From NCBI GenBank assembly GCA_035048495.1, contig CM068553.1, forward strand, positions 14,323,190-14,387,189: a stretch of 64,000 bases of DNA. The letters are read 5' to 3'. The notes under the pieces are model-generated. The model was not told the DNA's origin and did no database searches. It worked only from the letters and a program-made list of their open reading frames with translations. Both the position numbers and the translations under genes were made by a program. The DNA comes from Euptelea pleiosperma (taxonomy: Eukaryota; Streptophyta; Magnoliopsida; Ranunculales; Eupteleaceae). The first letter of the stretch is position 1. Each line of letters starts with the position of its first letter. Below are positions 11,047 to 22,990 of the stretch, piece after piece.

Positions 11047-12826
11047 CACTACTACAAAAATCAACAAAGATATCGCTTATAAAAATTAAAAATATATCGA
11101 TTAATGGAAAATCGAGATGGAAAGCATAGTGGACAAAATTATTAGACATTCTATCTCGGTTTAGTAACCAACCATTATAGAAAATTTTAAATTTCAGTTC
11201 TTAAAGAAAGTGGGATGAAAAGCCGACCTTTTTTTATCTATTCTAGCTAAAACCGAAATAGACACTATCTCAGTTTTTTATGGTCCGAAATATAAACTTT
11301 ATATTTCGGTTCAAAGTCAATCGAGTTGGAAGCCAAATATTAGTAACCCGCAATTTCCCGTTTCTAAAAACAAACCCAACTCCTCTCTCCCTCTCTCTCT
11401 CTGAGACTCTCTCCCTCTTGAATCTCCGTCTCTCCCTCTTGCCGGTAATCTCCTTCTTGCCACCGCCGTTTCCTCGCTGCTAGCGGTTGTTGCTATTCCC
11501 ACCCTCGTTGCCCACACCGGTAAGCTCGCACAACCTCTCTCTTTCTCTCATTGTTTTTGTGGAGTGGCACTATTTTCTATTTCATAGCTTTGATCTAGTT
11601 CTTGTAAGCACAATGCTTCTTTGGATGTGGGGAGATTGAGGATGTTGTCAATCTGATATGTTTTGACAAGTTACTACAGCAGGAAGGATGTTTATTGTGG
11701 TCTATACTTTTACATATTTTCTATGTTACTATTTTAAATAAATATAAAGGTTGTTGGAAAAGTATAATACATGATAGGGAGTTTTTGTGACATGGAATAG
11801 TTCTTAATCACTGGATATTAGAAGGCCCAATTTGATGTGATAAGAGATGCCTTGCTCATAGCCCTTCAACATGCTCCAATAATTTTGGAGATGTAGCTGG
11901 TCGTTAAGGTTAAACTTGTTCTTGTTCTGAGAGTGTGTCGTAAGGAGTTGAAACATTCATGGGCTCTGGACATCAACTATGTTTGGCCAAACTCTGGACG
12001 ATATATACATGTTCCAACTCTCTTTTTCGTTGAAGAGAGCTATTCTGCTATGTATTTGTGTTGAACGTCTAAAACATTCGTTCTTTGCTTTCTCATTCAA
12101 TTTATAAGTACCTGTTTTGTTTATTCTATTTTCAATTATGTACCTCTTTTTTGTTTATTCCTCTTAATCTCAATTAATTAGACACGCATGCTTAAATGCA
12201 CACATGCATGTTGTGTGTTACAAGTTTGGCTTAAAATATACTAAGGACAATGCATGCATGATTATGTAATGTGATTATAAGCATTATAACCATGCTATCC
12301 CCTAAGCGGTGATCACCCATGTTTCTTATCATCTCGGGTTAGAAAGCGAAGCGAAGGATTGAATGTAATCTTGCAAGTTGAGGGAATTAGGTATGTTGAC
12401 TTGAAGAAACCAAAGAGCTCTTACTTGAAGAAATGAGAGCGTGTAGTGCGGCAAAGTTGATTGTTGATGCGTTGCTCTGGGTTTGTACGAAAGCAACGGC
12501 AGGTTGTGGCGCCATGTGATTGCCCACTGCTTCCAACAAAAAAGATATGACTATCTGCCTCATTGAACACTTGCTCAACTTATCTATTGGGTAGTGCCTG
12601 CTCCTCGAGTGAGACTAGTGCCGTAAAAGAGGCGCTTTAAGCCCTAACCTATTGCACGCATCACTTCAACTGCAAGGCAGAGATGGTTTTGCCATTTCTG
12701 TGCTGCTAATTAATCATTAACACCATGCACAGGGCCTTCTCGTCCATGATGCATAACGCATCCAGGCAGTTGTTTTTTGTACAATTTCTTTTCTCTGCTT
12801 TCTAATATATTCAGATATGAAGGGTT
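11047..12826 (+). mobile_element. CACTA-type transposon fragment, left end only
   Basis: It starts with CACTACTACAAAAATC, the usual CACTA terminal pattern, followed within 250 bp by several subterminal copies of AACCGAAATA/TTTCGGTT in both directions, as expected for transposase-binding repeats of this superfamily. No matching TTTTTGTAGTAGTG was found before 12826, where the interrupted retrotransposon frame resumes, so the right end is lost or rearranged. CT-rich sequence at 11380-11520 followed by GGTAAGC resembles a 5' leader with a splice donor. A frame at 12387-12578 (minus) could be a captured fragment, but its family is unknown. The right limit is approximate. Confidence 0.6.
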
Positions 12827-12835
12827 GCTAAGACT

Positions 12836-13460
12836 GTGGTGGTTCAGCTAAAGGAAGTTGAGGTGCCAACTCTTGAATGTAGTCCGACTGAGTATGAAAG
12901 TTATATGATGGATGTGAGTCTGGGACTATCCGCTGACTCTGAAAATCCTGTGGGGTCCATTGTTGACCAAAATATTCAGTCTGTGGATCTGGCTGGTACT
13001 GCGACTGTGATTATTGGCCATCATATTGTCCATAGGGTTGGTGAAACTCGGAATGATACATATCCTGTTACAGATTCTACTAGGGAAAAGACTGTTGTTC
13101 CCATCCAAAGTTATCGTGACTTCCATTGTCCGGATAATATGTGTTATTGTAGGAGGTCTGCAACAAAGGTTCAAATGTACTAAAATTACAGACCTCTTCC
13201 TGGACATGAGGGAAATATCCCACAGATTTGGAGTGATAAACAGGCTTCTGGACCGCAACATCAAGGGCGGAAACTGAGTTTCTCAAATCCTTAAGTAGGG
13301 ATTTTAGCACTGGATCGCCCTGTGCTTCATATCCCATGGAACTCTGTGAGATTGGAGTGTCATGATGACACTCAGGATTGGTATACCATTGCTCGGAGTT
13401 ATTGCCTAGATCTTCAAAGAAATTGTTGTAGGTCTCGAATAAAGGTCGTTCAGCAGCCAT
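12836..13460 (-). pseudogene. Retrotransposon-internal ORF, N-terminal part, Gag-like composition, with stops
   Basis: An ATG at 13460 opens 126 codons to a stop at ~13080. The same frame then continues to 12836 as Gln-, Pro- and Tyr-rich protein with three further in-frame stops. It begins MAAERPLFETYNNFFEDL, about 1.6 kb downstream of the primer site on the element's coding strand, the position of gag or a pre-gag ORF. The Gln/Pro/Tyr-rich tail runs into the transposon boundary, and the frame seems to resume at 11046. This is the decayed first protein of the element; assignment to Gag is by position and composition only. Confidence 0.45.
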
Positions 13461-14993
13461 TAGAGAGATGTGAGTCTCTGAAAGGAGGGAGATAGATTAG
13501 GTGAAGGAGATCGGTGCGGTAGACTAACTCTCAGATCGAATCAGTCTCGGGTTGGATCAAATCCAAACGGGCATATGCATGTAAAAGAACAAGCCTCTAG
13601 AGTCGGCAAGAGGTGTATGAAACTGAATGAGCCTAGATGATGCACACAGAGCAACAAATAATCTTAACCTAAACAATCAGGATAGTATTATGAATTATCT
13701 TGTTAGTGTAGGGATAGTGTAGATTATGACAGTGGGCGGACCACTAGTTTATTTTCAAATACCCGTCGGACTAACTTTTCACTCTGTAGGTTCTCACCAG
13801 GATACACTCTTCAAAGCAAATCCACTAGTACTAACTCAAGTTGACTGCAAGATAATCCGAAGCCTAGACATACGTACGGCACATCGGCTGACTTAAGTAC
13901 GCCCCGGACTAACCGGATTTGTCAAGCGTGAAGATGAGTTTTCCCAGAAGAGGAGCTGGGGTTGGTTCGTGTTCCTAATCCAACACTAGCTGATCCGACA
14001 GACAATCAAGGAGGCCACTTACGAGCTCGGTATACTTGAGTAGTAGGGACCTATGGGTGTGTTAGATAACAAGGACCCGCACTCATGGACTTAATCGACT
14101 TGATCTTTGAAGGGGTCGCTTTAATTGGAGTTTTCCTCGAACACCGATCTAAGTGGGCTCTACTTCTTGATTGATTTTAATTTTTGGCTATGTGTGCACA
14201 AAAGCTGAAATGACGAGGTGAGTGATGAAATCCCACCAGTTTCAAGTTAGAGCTGGGTTTGTTCTTTATGTATTTTATTACGGCCAAACCAAGCAATTCC
14301 GATAAGTGTTGCAAAAGCAAATAAACAATCGGCACAGTGTTTGCACAACGATCACGATCGCACTCAAGGTGAGGTATAGAAACTTACCTGCCCGTTGGCT
14401 ACGCACGGGGTCTCCTCTGTGAGATAGGGAGGGGTATCCAAATGGGCTTGGGCCCGACTCCACCTCTTTGAGCTTTCGCTCCCTACTCATTTGGTAAACG
14501 CAATCCGCAATCACGTTAGTCTACAATGGTCTATGGTATGGAATTGGAAGGTATACCGCCTTTAGGGGTTTCAAGAAACACGCAATGATTTAGGGCAGGT
14601 ATTGTGAATTAGTTCCAATTAGGGTTTGAAATTCAACTTTAGCTATTCCCAAATTAGGATTCGGAAATATTTACTTTTGAATTACCCGGAGTTGGAAATC
14701 TTCCAATTCGAATCAAATAACTAATGGTGATCTAACTAGAAATAGCAGAATTGAAATCTGACCCTAATATTTTTGGTATTTTTTTAATTAGTTAATTATC
14801 TAGCAGTTATTCTAAAAGGAGAGAAAATAAAGTCCTAAGTTATTACAACTTTGCACTCGGCCGTCCGAGGCATTAAAATAATAAGTGAAAAATATGAAAA
14901 GTAAAATGGAAAGTTTCTGATTTTTGATTGGATCTTCAATATTAAGCAGCTTTCTGAATTCCTGTTCGTCTTTTTGCAATCCTGTCAACTGAA
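13461..14993 (-). other. Untranslated leader region of the retrotransposon
   Basis: Lies between the primer site and the first ORF on the minus strand. Only short frames were found on either strand. Reverse-transcribing elements of this class often have a long leader. Confidence 0.4.
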
Positions 14994-15007
14994 CGGCAAC
15001 GGCGCCA
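14994..15007 (-). other. Perfect tRNA-Asp-type primer-binding site (second, inner copy)
   Basis: The plus strand reads CGGCAACGGCGCCA, identical to the last 14 bases of plant tRNA-Asp including CCA, so the minus strand would pair with it. It is followed by TTTGAAAGTA, a scrap of LTR terminus, and lies 69 bp inside the functional-looking junction. Confidence 0.75.
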
Positions 15008-15060
15008 TTTGAAAGTACGTTCTCGTCGTCTTTATTCCTTTATGCATTCCTGTACACCGA

Positions 15061-15075
15061 GCGGCAACGGAGCCA
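15061..15075 (-). other. Primer-binding site next to the 5' LTR, one mismatch
   Basis: The plus strand GCGGCAACGGAGCCA differs from the tRNA-Asp 3' end by one internal base (A for C) over the last 14 bases. It sits two bases from the LTR start at 15078, the canonical position. Confidence 0.75.
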
Positions 15076-15077
15076 TT

Positions 15078-16680
15078 TGAAATTAAGGTTTTTCCGCGTC
15101 GTTGGTTACGGAAATCCTAAAGTTCAATAATATTTGTAATTTCTCCGAATTGGTTCACTTAATCTGCAAATAAGCAGACTTGCACAGTGGCTCGTGTCGG
15201 ATATCGTCCGCACTCGAGATTAGTTAGCATAATAAGAAACAAGAATAATCAGAAAATGCTCAGAATAAATGGAAGGATGAGAATGGTGGAGGTTGATTTA
15301 AAATATGTTTGAGATTGTTGTTAAAACTATTAGAATGAAAAAAAAACATAAGAGAAACGAGAATGAAAAACACAATAAATGAAAACAACTTAAACTTGAA
15401 TTTAAAACTTGTTCATTAAACTAAAAATAAATGCTTACAATACTTGTTCAAATGCTTTACAACGGAAATAACATTAAACTAAATTAATCTAGAAAGCCAT
15501 TAAAATATTACCCTAGAAAGCATGTAAAGGTAGAGAGGAAAAGAAGAGAGTGAAAGAAGGTAGGAAGGTTAGAGAGATGAATTAAAGAGAAGCTTACCAT
15601 TGAAGAGGTAGATGGTGCAACTCCGATTGGATCGACCTCAATAGAATTGAGGATTGTAGCCTTTGATTGTGGCGGATGGAATGGGCAGCAAGGAGACGTT
15701 GCTGTTTGACACTTTGCACCTCTAGGTGGAGGCGTTAATGGTGAGCTCGCTGGAGAAGAAGGGTGAAAAAGAAGAGAAAGAAAGAAGAAAGAGAAGAAGA
15801 GAAGAGGGAGGGAACCAACCCAAGAAGGAGAGATCATAGATCTCTTATAGACTTTTTTTTTCTCTTTGCTTGTTGTAAAAATGATGACCGTTAAATCTAG
15901 AGAGATCCAACGGTTGGGAATGGGTTAGTTAGATGAGAGAGTGAGTGACTAGGATAGAGAGATATGGGGGAGAGAAGAATCAGTCAAGTAAGACCAATTC
16001 TCTCTTGATGTTGCAAATGGGCATGAGCATGGGTAATGGGCATGGGTCATGGGTCATGGGTATGGGCATGGGTCATGGGTCATGGGCTTAGGTCATGGGC
16101 CGAGATAGATAGATAAAGAGAGAAATAGGAGAGAGGTGAGAGAAAAATATAAAAATAAAAGCATTGGAGGGTCTTGAACCCTGGTCTTCTTTATTCTCTC
16201 TCGTCCGCTCCACCAATAAGTCAAACTTATCCTTTGATGTCAATTGGTGTGGCCTTTAACACCTAAGTCTTTCTCTTGGTCTCCAGCTATTCTCTCTCTT
16301 AGTCCTTGTTCCGGCTCTACAATCCTTTAGCTTTGCCCGTATATGTCTTCTATCCTTTTATCCTAGCCTGTTGGCTCTTTAAGCTTTGATAAAAGTCTTC
16401 TGTGGTTGATCGTGGGCCCACCAGTCCTCGAGAATCGCCCGATAGGGTCTCCTACAAGTGAAAAAGCGCGTAATGAGATTCAACTAAAATGGCTTGATAC
16501 TAGACTATCCGAAATGCGTATATTTCATGCAAATAGTCAATTTTCGTCTAAAGAATGCGTTCTACGCAATGGAAGAAACTCTTATGTAGAAAAGTCGACA
16601 AAAAAACAAGTTTTACGTAGGAGAATGCGACATCTGTATAAGGATAATGGCTTAAAATAAGCACTTTTGAGCGAATATCA
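15078..16680 (-). repeat. LTR (5' LTR), 1603 bp
   Basis: Pairs with 6642-8198 and has the same TG...CA ends. A CATGGG array at 16012-16100 and the terminal GCTTAAAATAAGC hairpin are present. The few dozen differences from the partner indicate a moderately old insertion. Confidence 0.85.
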
Positions 16681-16685
16681 CACAT

Positions 16686-16900
16686 GCTACACTCTTGGCG
16701 ACCACTAACTAAAATGTTTAGCAGTCCATTGGTGGATCCACAGATAAAAAATTAGTTCGATTCGAGTATCCAAACCAATGCTTGAATCCCACGTGATTCA
16801 AATCCAATGTCTAAAATGACTTTCACGGTTTGTAAGTCCACCTAATGATGGCCGAACATAAATACGTCAGTGGTCTCGAAGATTATTTATCCTCCCTTTA
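16686..16900 (+). repeat. Dispersed repeat, second half of the split copy
   Basis: Continues the repeat interrupted at 6641. CTTGG(C/A)GACCACTAA and GCTTGAATCCCACGT match 24287-24510. Confidence 0.6.
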
Positions 16901-16980
16901 CCCAGCCAGACAAACCAAAAACACTTCATTTGCAGGTCATGTCAAAAGAATTTAGATCTCCTAATTCTAGGGACAAATAT

Positions 16981-17170
16981 AGTATGTAACCATTTAAATA
17001 CTTAAAAGTATGCAAACATTGTTAGTACGGTTGGATGTCCCTTGAAAAATGTGTTATTTCAATGTTTTAAAAATCTTTATATTTTATAAATTAACAACAC
17101 ATTTTTCAATGAGCATTCAATGATGGATACAATGTTTGCGTACTTTTAAGTATGCAAATGGTTGCATACT
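16981..17170. mobile_element. Palindromic MITE, ~190 bp
   Basis: The left end AGTATGTAACCATTT and the right end AAATGGTTGCATACT are inverted copies. Complementarity continues for ~75 bases per arm (CTTAAAAGTATGCAAACATTGT and AAAAATGTGTT on both sides), leaving a short AT-rich loop near 17080. The RNA would fold into one long hairpin. No target duplication could be fixed with confidence. Confidence 0.7.
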
Positions 17171-17533
17171 AGACCGACCCTAATTCTAGGTATTGGGTAA
17201 CTCATCCAACTCCCATGTTTCCTCATTTGCCACTTACCCATGTTGTAGGGACAGAGAGAGCAAATACAATAATAAACAAGGGTATGTGGCAAACAAAGAA
17301 GCATATATGTCGGGTAATCATCAACTAGGCATACAAGATCCGGAAGATACCATGCTGATCCCAATCATATCCTTGCACAAGAAGATTTGAAGAGTCCAAA
17401 TTTGCTTCGATATTAATAAATAGGATCAGTAATCGGCCGAGACTTCCAACCATGATTGTGGCATTGAGGCTTACGGCATACCTCGGGAATCTATCTATAT
17501 ATCTATACAATAGCAGAGGAGTGGGCAGCTCCC

Positions 17534-18790
17534 TGTGGGGAAAAAATATCTGATCTAACCCACACAATCTTCGAGGTCAGACGATTCGGCTCTTGGTGAT
17601 GATCGAACGACCCTGATGCTCCAGGATGAAACTGCTTTCTCCTCTGCGAAGGATAGGATGATCTCCAGATGAAATATGGTTGTACCTGTTGACAAGACTC
17701 CGACGCTCAAGTCAGCTTAGGAATGGTAACATGATTCCAGAAAATAGTAAAGTATTTCAGAGTTTAGGCTATCTGGATCTGGAGAGCAAGATCCTCTTCT
17801 CAGTCCTGAGGATCTCATATTTATACCCTTAGAACTGACGTGACTCACCTTCCACGTGTCTAGTCATTATCAGTCAACGATGACTCAGATGGATTCTGTT
17901 ATAAAACAGAATCTTATGGTTATATCTTGACTTCCTTGACACGGTTATACCTGAAATAACTGAAATGATACTGAGGTGGCATCCTTCGTGTCAGGTATTC
18001 GGATAAGGGGATGTCTCTTCGTGATAGTTCAACTAGCTGCCATGTGGCCAATATTCATTAGTTAAGAAATCGATTGTGTTTAGAAGACTTACCTCGTACG
18101 TAAGAGATCCTGCCACGTAAGTCATTTGACCTTATTTGGCTTTGCCGGGATGAGATTGAAATAGATCCCGTCAAATAAGTCTGATGACCTTGTCGGGATA
18201 AATGCATCCAGCCAGTCATGTGACCTTACCGGGATAAATGCATCCAGCCAGTCATGTGACCTTGCCGGGGTGAGTTCCCGGGATGAGATGCTTGAGTTAT
18301 CAAGATGATTTCCCGGGATGAGATGTTGGAGTTCCCGGGATGAGATACTTGAGTTGCCAGGATGATATGAAAATAGATCCCGTCAAATAAGCCTGTTGAC
18401 CTTATCGGGATACACGTATCTAGCTAAACGTAAGATCTTGCCAGGATGAGATTGTAATAGATCCCGTTAAGCCTGTTGATCTTGTCGGGATGAGATTCAA
18501 CAATAAATATGTAGGGCAAGATTGAATGCTTCCCGACATATTAAAAGCCTAGACGTTAATGTATTCTGTTAGCATCACTTCCATGTGTCGATCATTCCAT
18601 CATGACACATGGCACTTCCAATTAATGGAAAGTATGTGACACGATGGGCAGTTTTATGGCTCCCAATGATGTCTCCAGCGCATTTACTCTCGCGTGTTGT
18701 CTATTAACACGCGTCATCTATTTGAACCCGCACGTGCTAAGCTAGGGACACGCGTCAATATTTGATTTGCTGGAAAATACGGCACCCACA
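17534..18790 (-). repeat. LTR of a third retrotransposon family, 1257 bp
   Basis: On the minus strand it starts TGTGGGTGCCG at 18790 and ends TTTTCCCCACA at 17534. It carries a TATA box (GGGTATAAATATGAG, complement near 17815-17829) and is preceded by a purine tract (complement of GTCCCCCTCTCTCC at 18791-18804). These make it the 3' LTR of a minus-strand element whose interior and 5' LTR are not recognised in the window. The fragment at 5705-6037 is the same family in the opposite orientation. Confidence 0.65.
18120..18510. repeat. Irregular tandem repeats of CCGGGATGAGAT / GTGACCTTGCCGGG
   Basis: Within the LTR's U3, GACCTT(G/A)(C/T)CGGGAT recurs at least six times, and TCCCGGGATGAGATN(C/T)T(G/T)GAG recurs three times in a row. 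Repeated U3 motifs can be enhancer-like, but that is an inference. Confidence 0.65.
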
Positions 18791-18900
18791 GTCCCCCTCT
18801 CTCCTCCACATCAAGTTGACGTGGCACTCTCCTCATGCAGAGTGCCATGTCATCGACACCGAATTTTCTATCATCTATTCTTCATTTCTGCATTAATATA

Positions 18901-19375
18901 ATTAATGACTATATCAAAATTGAATTGGTTATATTAAGTGTATATTATTCTAAAACCGTTACATACTATCCAAAACGTCTATCTTCTCTCTTAAAACGTC
19001 TATTTGATTTCTTAAAACGTCTTTCATTCTTTAAATATCTCTTTGTTTTCTTAAAACTCTTCTTAAAACGTCTTTACGCTTTCCTAAAACGTCAATCTAT
19101 GCTTTTTTTATCTAATACAATTAATGACTATATCAAAGTTGAATTGGTTACATTAAGTGTATATTATTCCAAAACCGTTACATACTATCCAAAATGTCTA
19201 TCTCCTCTCTTAATTAAAACGTCTATTTGGTTTCTTAAAATATTTTTCATTCTTAAAATGTCTCTTTGTTTTCTTAAAACTTCTTAAAACTCTCCTTAAA
19301 ACGTCTCTACGCTTTCCTAAAATATCGATCTATGCTTTTTTTACCTAAAACTTTCTAAAATGTCTCTGCTTTCCT
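18901..19375. repeat. Tandem duplication (~219-bp unit) with AAAACGTCT minisatellite
   Basis: ATTAATGACTATATCAAA at 18901 recurs at 19120, and the following ~219 bp repeat with few changes. Within each unit, CTTAAAACGTCT or its variants appear every 20-25 bases. The long open frame through here (18835-19287) is a by-product of the repeat and its low stop density. Confidence 0.75.
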
Positions 19376-19499
19376 TATAAAATCTCTTCCTCCATTGTCC
19401 AATGGCTGAAACGTCTCCTAACAAAAGACGCAGGAGCAAAAAATTTCTCTACATTGATGCGGGCTAATTAACTTATTGACCATGTATTTTTTTTGCCTC

Positions 19500-21440
19500 A
19501 TTGTATATTTTTTCATTATTTTTTTTTTCTGTTTAATTAGACAAAAATTATACATGGATGGAGAAAGCATCAGTGATCTTTACACAACTCTCCGCAAAAA
19601 TTGCAGGCATGTCTCCTCTACTTCTCCTTTGAATTTTTATTTTCTTTTTATTTTTTTATCTATATTTTTTTTCAGATTAATCGAAGCCTATTTAGATCAA
19701 TTTTTTTTTATCTACCTAAAATAAATAAATATCTAATTCTATATTTATATAACATATTGAAAATAGCATGATGAATCAACGCAAATCTGTTATTTTTAAT
19801 AGCAATTGTCGAGTTCTTTAGCACCCGCTTGGACTGATAGAGCTTGGTAGGCAACAAATGAAGATAGAATAATGTGATCGGCTGATCCTTTGTAGCATGA
19901 TCACTTATCAGAATTTCAGAAGTGTGGGTGAATATATTTTTTGAAGACCCGGAGCTTTGAGAAGTCGTGCATCAAGCCAAAGAAAAAGAAATTGAGACAA
20001 TTTTTACTCTCGGCTACGATGAACACTCTTAAGAATGAATGGACGTATGAATGTGGATAAAAAAAAGATTGTCTTTTTTTTTTCAAGATCAATTTGATGT
20101 ATATGGCCGTATTAGTTAAGAATTATAATGTAAAATTGTAAACTAATACAGATGTCTTGCTTATTGTATATTATTGTAGTTTTTTTTTTATCTTAAAGAT
20201 CTTATTTATGAAGTCGCCAATATCTTTTGTTATATTCAAGGCATCTCTTCATCTCCATCCTCTCCGTTTCCGAGCATTACAAACTCTCCACTTAGTAAAA
20301 CTTTTTTCATAAATACCACACACGGATTCTAATGAAAACGTCTCTCCAACTTTTTTTATTTCCCAAAATTATTTCTTCCATTTAAAGGTCTCGCACTATC
20401 GCTTGATTTTAACTATTTTTGTTTGATTTTTTTTTTTTTTTTACAGTTTTTCCATACTTTTTCTTCAGTCAAAACACATTGTGTCTTGGCGACTTCCAAG
20501 GACAAACGATGCAAAGTGGAACCTACTAGATCTTTTGAGAGAACAACGTACCCGAACCAAGGGGCTGTAATATTACGTAGAGTAGAGGTAACCAAAAAGA
20601 TATAGGTATGAAACAACAATAGAGTAACAAATTAGATGAAATGATCTATGATCAAAGTCTTCTTAGCTATTGGTGTACAATCTATAAACAATTAGTGATA
20701 AACATAGCACATGGGCCCCAAGTAGAATTTCTACACCAAATTCAGTCTGATTGTTACTTTCAGATCTGCATATTCTCTTTTTTTTGGACCTTTTGCCATA
20801 TTTTTTGATTGCCCAAACAATTTGAATGGTCAGATTCTTATGAACATCCAATTGGCTTGATTTTGATCCTAGAAGATTTCTCAGTTTCAAGCATCTAATT
20901 CCGGATCACTTGCCATTGTAAATTTAGTGGAATTGATATCTAACCAATTGAGTCTCCTACTTGGAACATATATACAATCTGAATTTTATTTTATATGAGT
21001 GATTGAATCACATATTGGCGGGAGATGGAGTGCCCTTTCGGCCATGACAATCTATGCTTTTATGGCGATAAATGCCAGAATAAATTGCTTCAATTCTCCT
21101 TCCATCTTCTCATGCATACAAAAACTAATTTTTGATTTATAGGTATCCCTCTCTCTATCTCTTCTCTTACTAAACCTCATTAATCATGAAGGAAAAAAAT
21201 CGGTTTGGCATTTGGGACAATTTTTTCCAATTGTTTCTTTTGATTGTTAATAGTTCATATTAAAAAATCACGAAAACGGTCAGTAGCAAGGTCTGAAATA
21301 ACATAAATAGGTAATTGCAGTGCACCTTAGGGGCATAATGTTCAATAACGATTGTTATGCTTAGGGTGCTATTTGCATATATAACAGTGTGGGGTATGAC
21401 CTCAGAGCAGCATGACACTGCTATTAATGGTTGTTGGCTG
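19500..21440. other. AT-rich stretch without a recognisable gene
   Basis: Poly-T and AT-rich sequence with only short frames. No exon with both a good motif and matching splice sites was found. Confidence 0.5.
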
Positions 21441-21448
21441 TTGCTAAA

Positions 21449-21532
21449 CCCTGGCATGCATATTGTAGGCAAATGACCCTGGCATGCATATTGTAGGCAA
21501 ATGACCCTGGCATGCATATTGTAGGCAAAGGA
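21449..21532. repeat. 28-bp tandem repeat, three copies
   Basis: CCCTGGCATGCATATTGTAG plus GCAAATGA repeats at 21449, 21477 and 21505 with almost no change, so it is recent. Confidence 0.9.
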
Positions 21533-21747
21533 AGCAAGTTGGTTTAATTTGTTTGTATCTATCTAGCTATAAAATGTTATTGATTGTGACATTGTGAGTT
21601 TTTAAGTGTTCTCCTCCAGTTGCTTATTAAATTTTGTATAAACTGTCCAGATTTGTGAGTACACCACAGATGCCATCAAAATGCTCATGTCATTTATGAA
21701 GCACAGGAGTAAGAGGAGTTACTCAAAGAAAAACTGCAAGTTGAGTT

Positions 21748-21750
<3 letters not shown>

Positions 21751-21795
<45 letters not shown>

Positions 21796-21796
21796 C
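21751..21796. repeat. (TC)n(TA)n compound microsatellite
   Basis: Uninterrupted TC run of ~29 bases followed by ~16 bases of TA. Helitron 5' ends often start TCTCTNTATA, and a Helitron-like 3' end lies at 23026, so this could mark the other end. Confidence 0.85.
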
Positions 21797-22990
21797 TCAT
21801 GTTTTTTTGTCTAATTATGCATTGGTTACAAGTTCAAATATCTTGAGCTTTCTTCGCATGAGTTTGGTGTTAATTTACATATTCAGAAATCATAATACTA
21901 ATTGATTACATAAAAAACCATAATAATAGTGTTCCTTTTTCCCTTTTATATTCTTGTGTCAAGACATATGTCCCTACTGGACAAATGATATTTTATTTAT
22001 ATATATATGTATAACATTTGTTTTATATTAATCAAGCTACTGGATTTGTGTTACTTGCCCCATGAATGATTGTTCGTTCCACGCCTTGACATATACACCA
22101 AATATCTTCTTTTTTATTAGTTATTTCTAGCAATTGGATTCAAGAAATTTTTCATCGTGGAGCATTCTTAAGGGCCCACTGGCCCCATGAATGAATGTTC
22201 GGTCAACGCCTTAGTGGACCTACACAGCAAATAGCAGTGTGATTAGTTATTTCTAGCAGTTGGATTCAAGCAATTTTTAATCGTGGAGCTATTTTAAGGG
22301 CCCACTTACCTTTTTGGATGCTTCTTCCTCATTCAGGACTTGCATGCCAAAAATCATCTTTATCGATTTTTCCTAAGAATTATATTTTAGCATCCCAAAA
22401 AATGCTCAAATTCAACGGCCAGGAACCAAAATATCAAATTACTAAATCCAACTGATAGAAATAAAAAATTTCACGGAATTTTGATCTGTATATCATCAAG
22501 AGATGTACCAAACATCCATAAGGTCAGTGGGCCATAAAGAGTGCACCACATGGCATTTTGAGACGGTAGTTTAGTTAATTCTTTAGATGTAGGTACTTTC
22601 CTAAGTGTCCTATTCATCTATTGATATAAGCCAATGAATCAACGTGAATTTGGGTCATCGCAAATTCTTCAATTTAATGATCTTAATTAGTTTTCTACCA
22701 AACATCGCTGATATTTATAAGATCAATGGTCCATTTTGTGGTCACCCTATTGATGTCAATTTATTGAATCGTACCATCTATACAAGAATCCACATGTGAG
22801 AGTGGTCCACCATTTGAATGGTTTATATGTACAAGCACATGAAATTAACGTGTGTTATTTATAGCGGTTGGTTTCTATATTTTCTATTTTTTCAGATATG
22901 AATTTATAAAACCCTTATATTGTAATTTTAATTATCAATTTTGAATTCAAATTTATTTCGTATTCTAACAAATTTTTAAATTTTTTATTT

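Larger units (their letters stand above)
6642..16680 (-). mobile_element. LTR retrotransposon with tRNA-Asp primer site (Athila/Tat-like), decayed
   Basis: Two ~1.6-kb direct repeats (6642-8198, 15078-16680) have TG...CA termini, and the whole is flanked by a perfect 5-bp target duplication CACAT (6637-6641, 16681-16685). On the minus strand the 5' LTR is followed, after two bases, by a primer site close to the plant tRNA-Asp 3' end. The 3' LTR is preceded by the purine tract AGTTGGGGGTTG (complement of 8199-8210). tRNA-Asp priming and long LTRs are typical of Athila/Tat-type Ty3/gypsy elements, so the clade is inferred. Inside are two decayed ORFs and a CACTA fragment, and no recognisable pol domain. 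Other copies of the LTR are scattered through the window. Confidence 0.85.

Noticed and set aside
18835..19287. 150-codon ORF
   Set aside because: Explained by the AAAACGTCT minisatellite and 219-bp tandem duplication.
19402..19606. Small two-piece gene: MAETSPNKRRRSKKFLYIDA frame at 19402-19467 and QKLYMDGESISDLYTTLRKN after TTAG near 19546
   Set aside because: The first frame ends in TAA without a donor and the sequence lies at the edge of a minisatellite; no family recognised.
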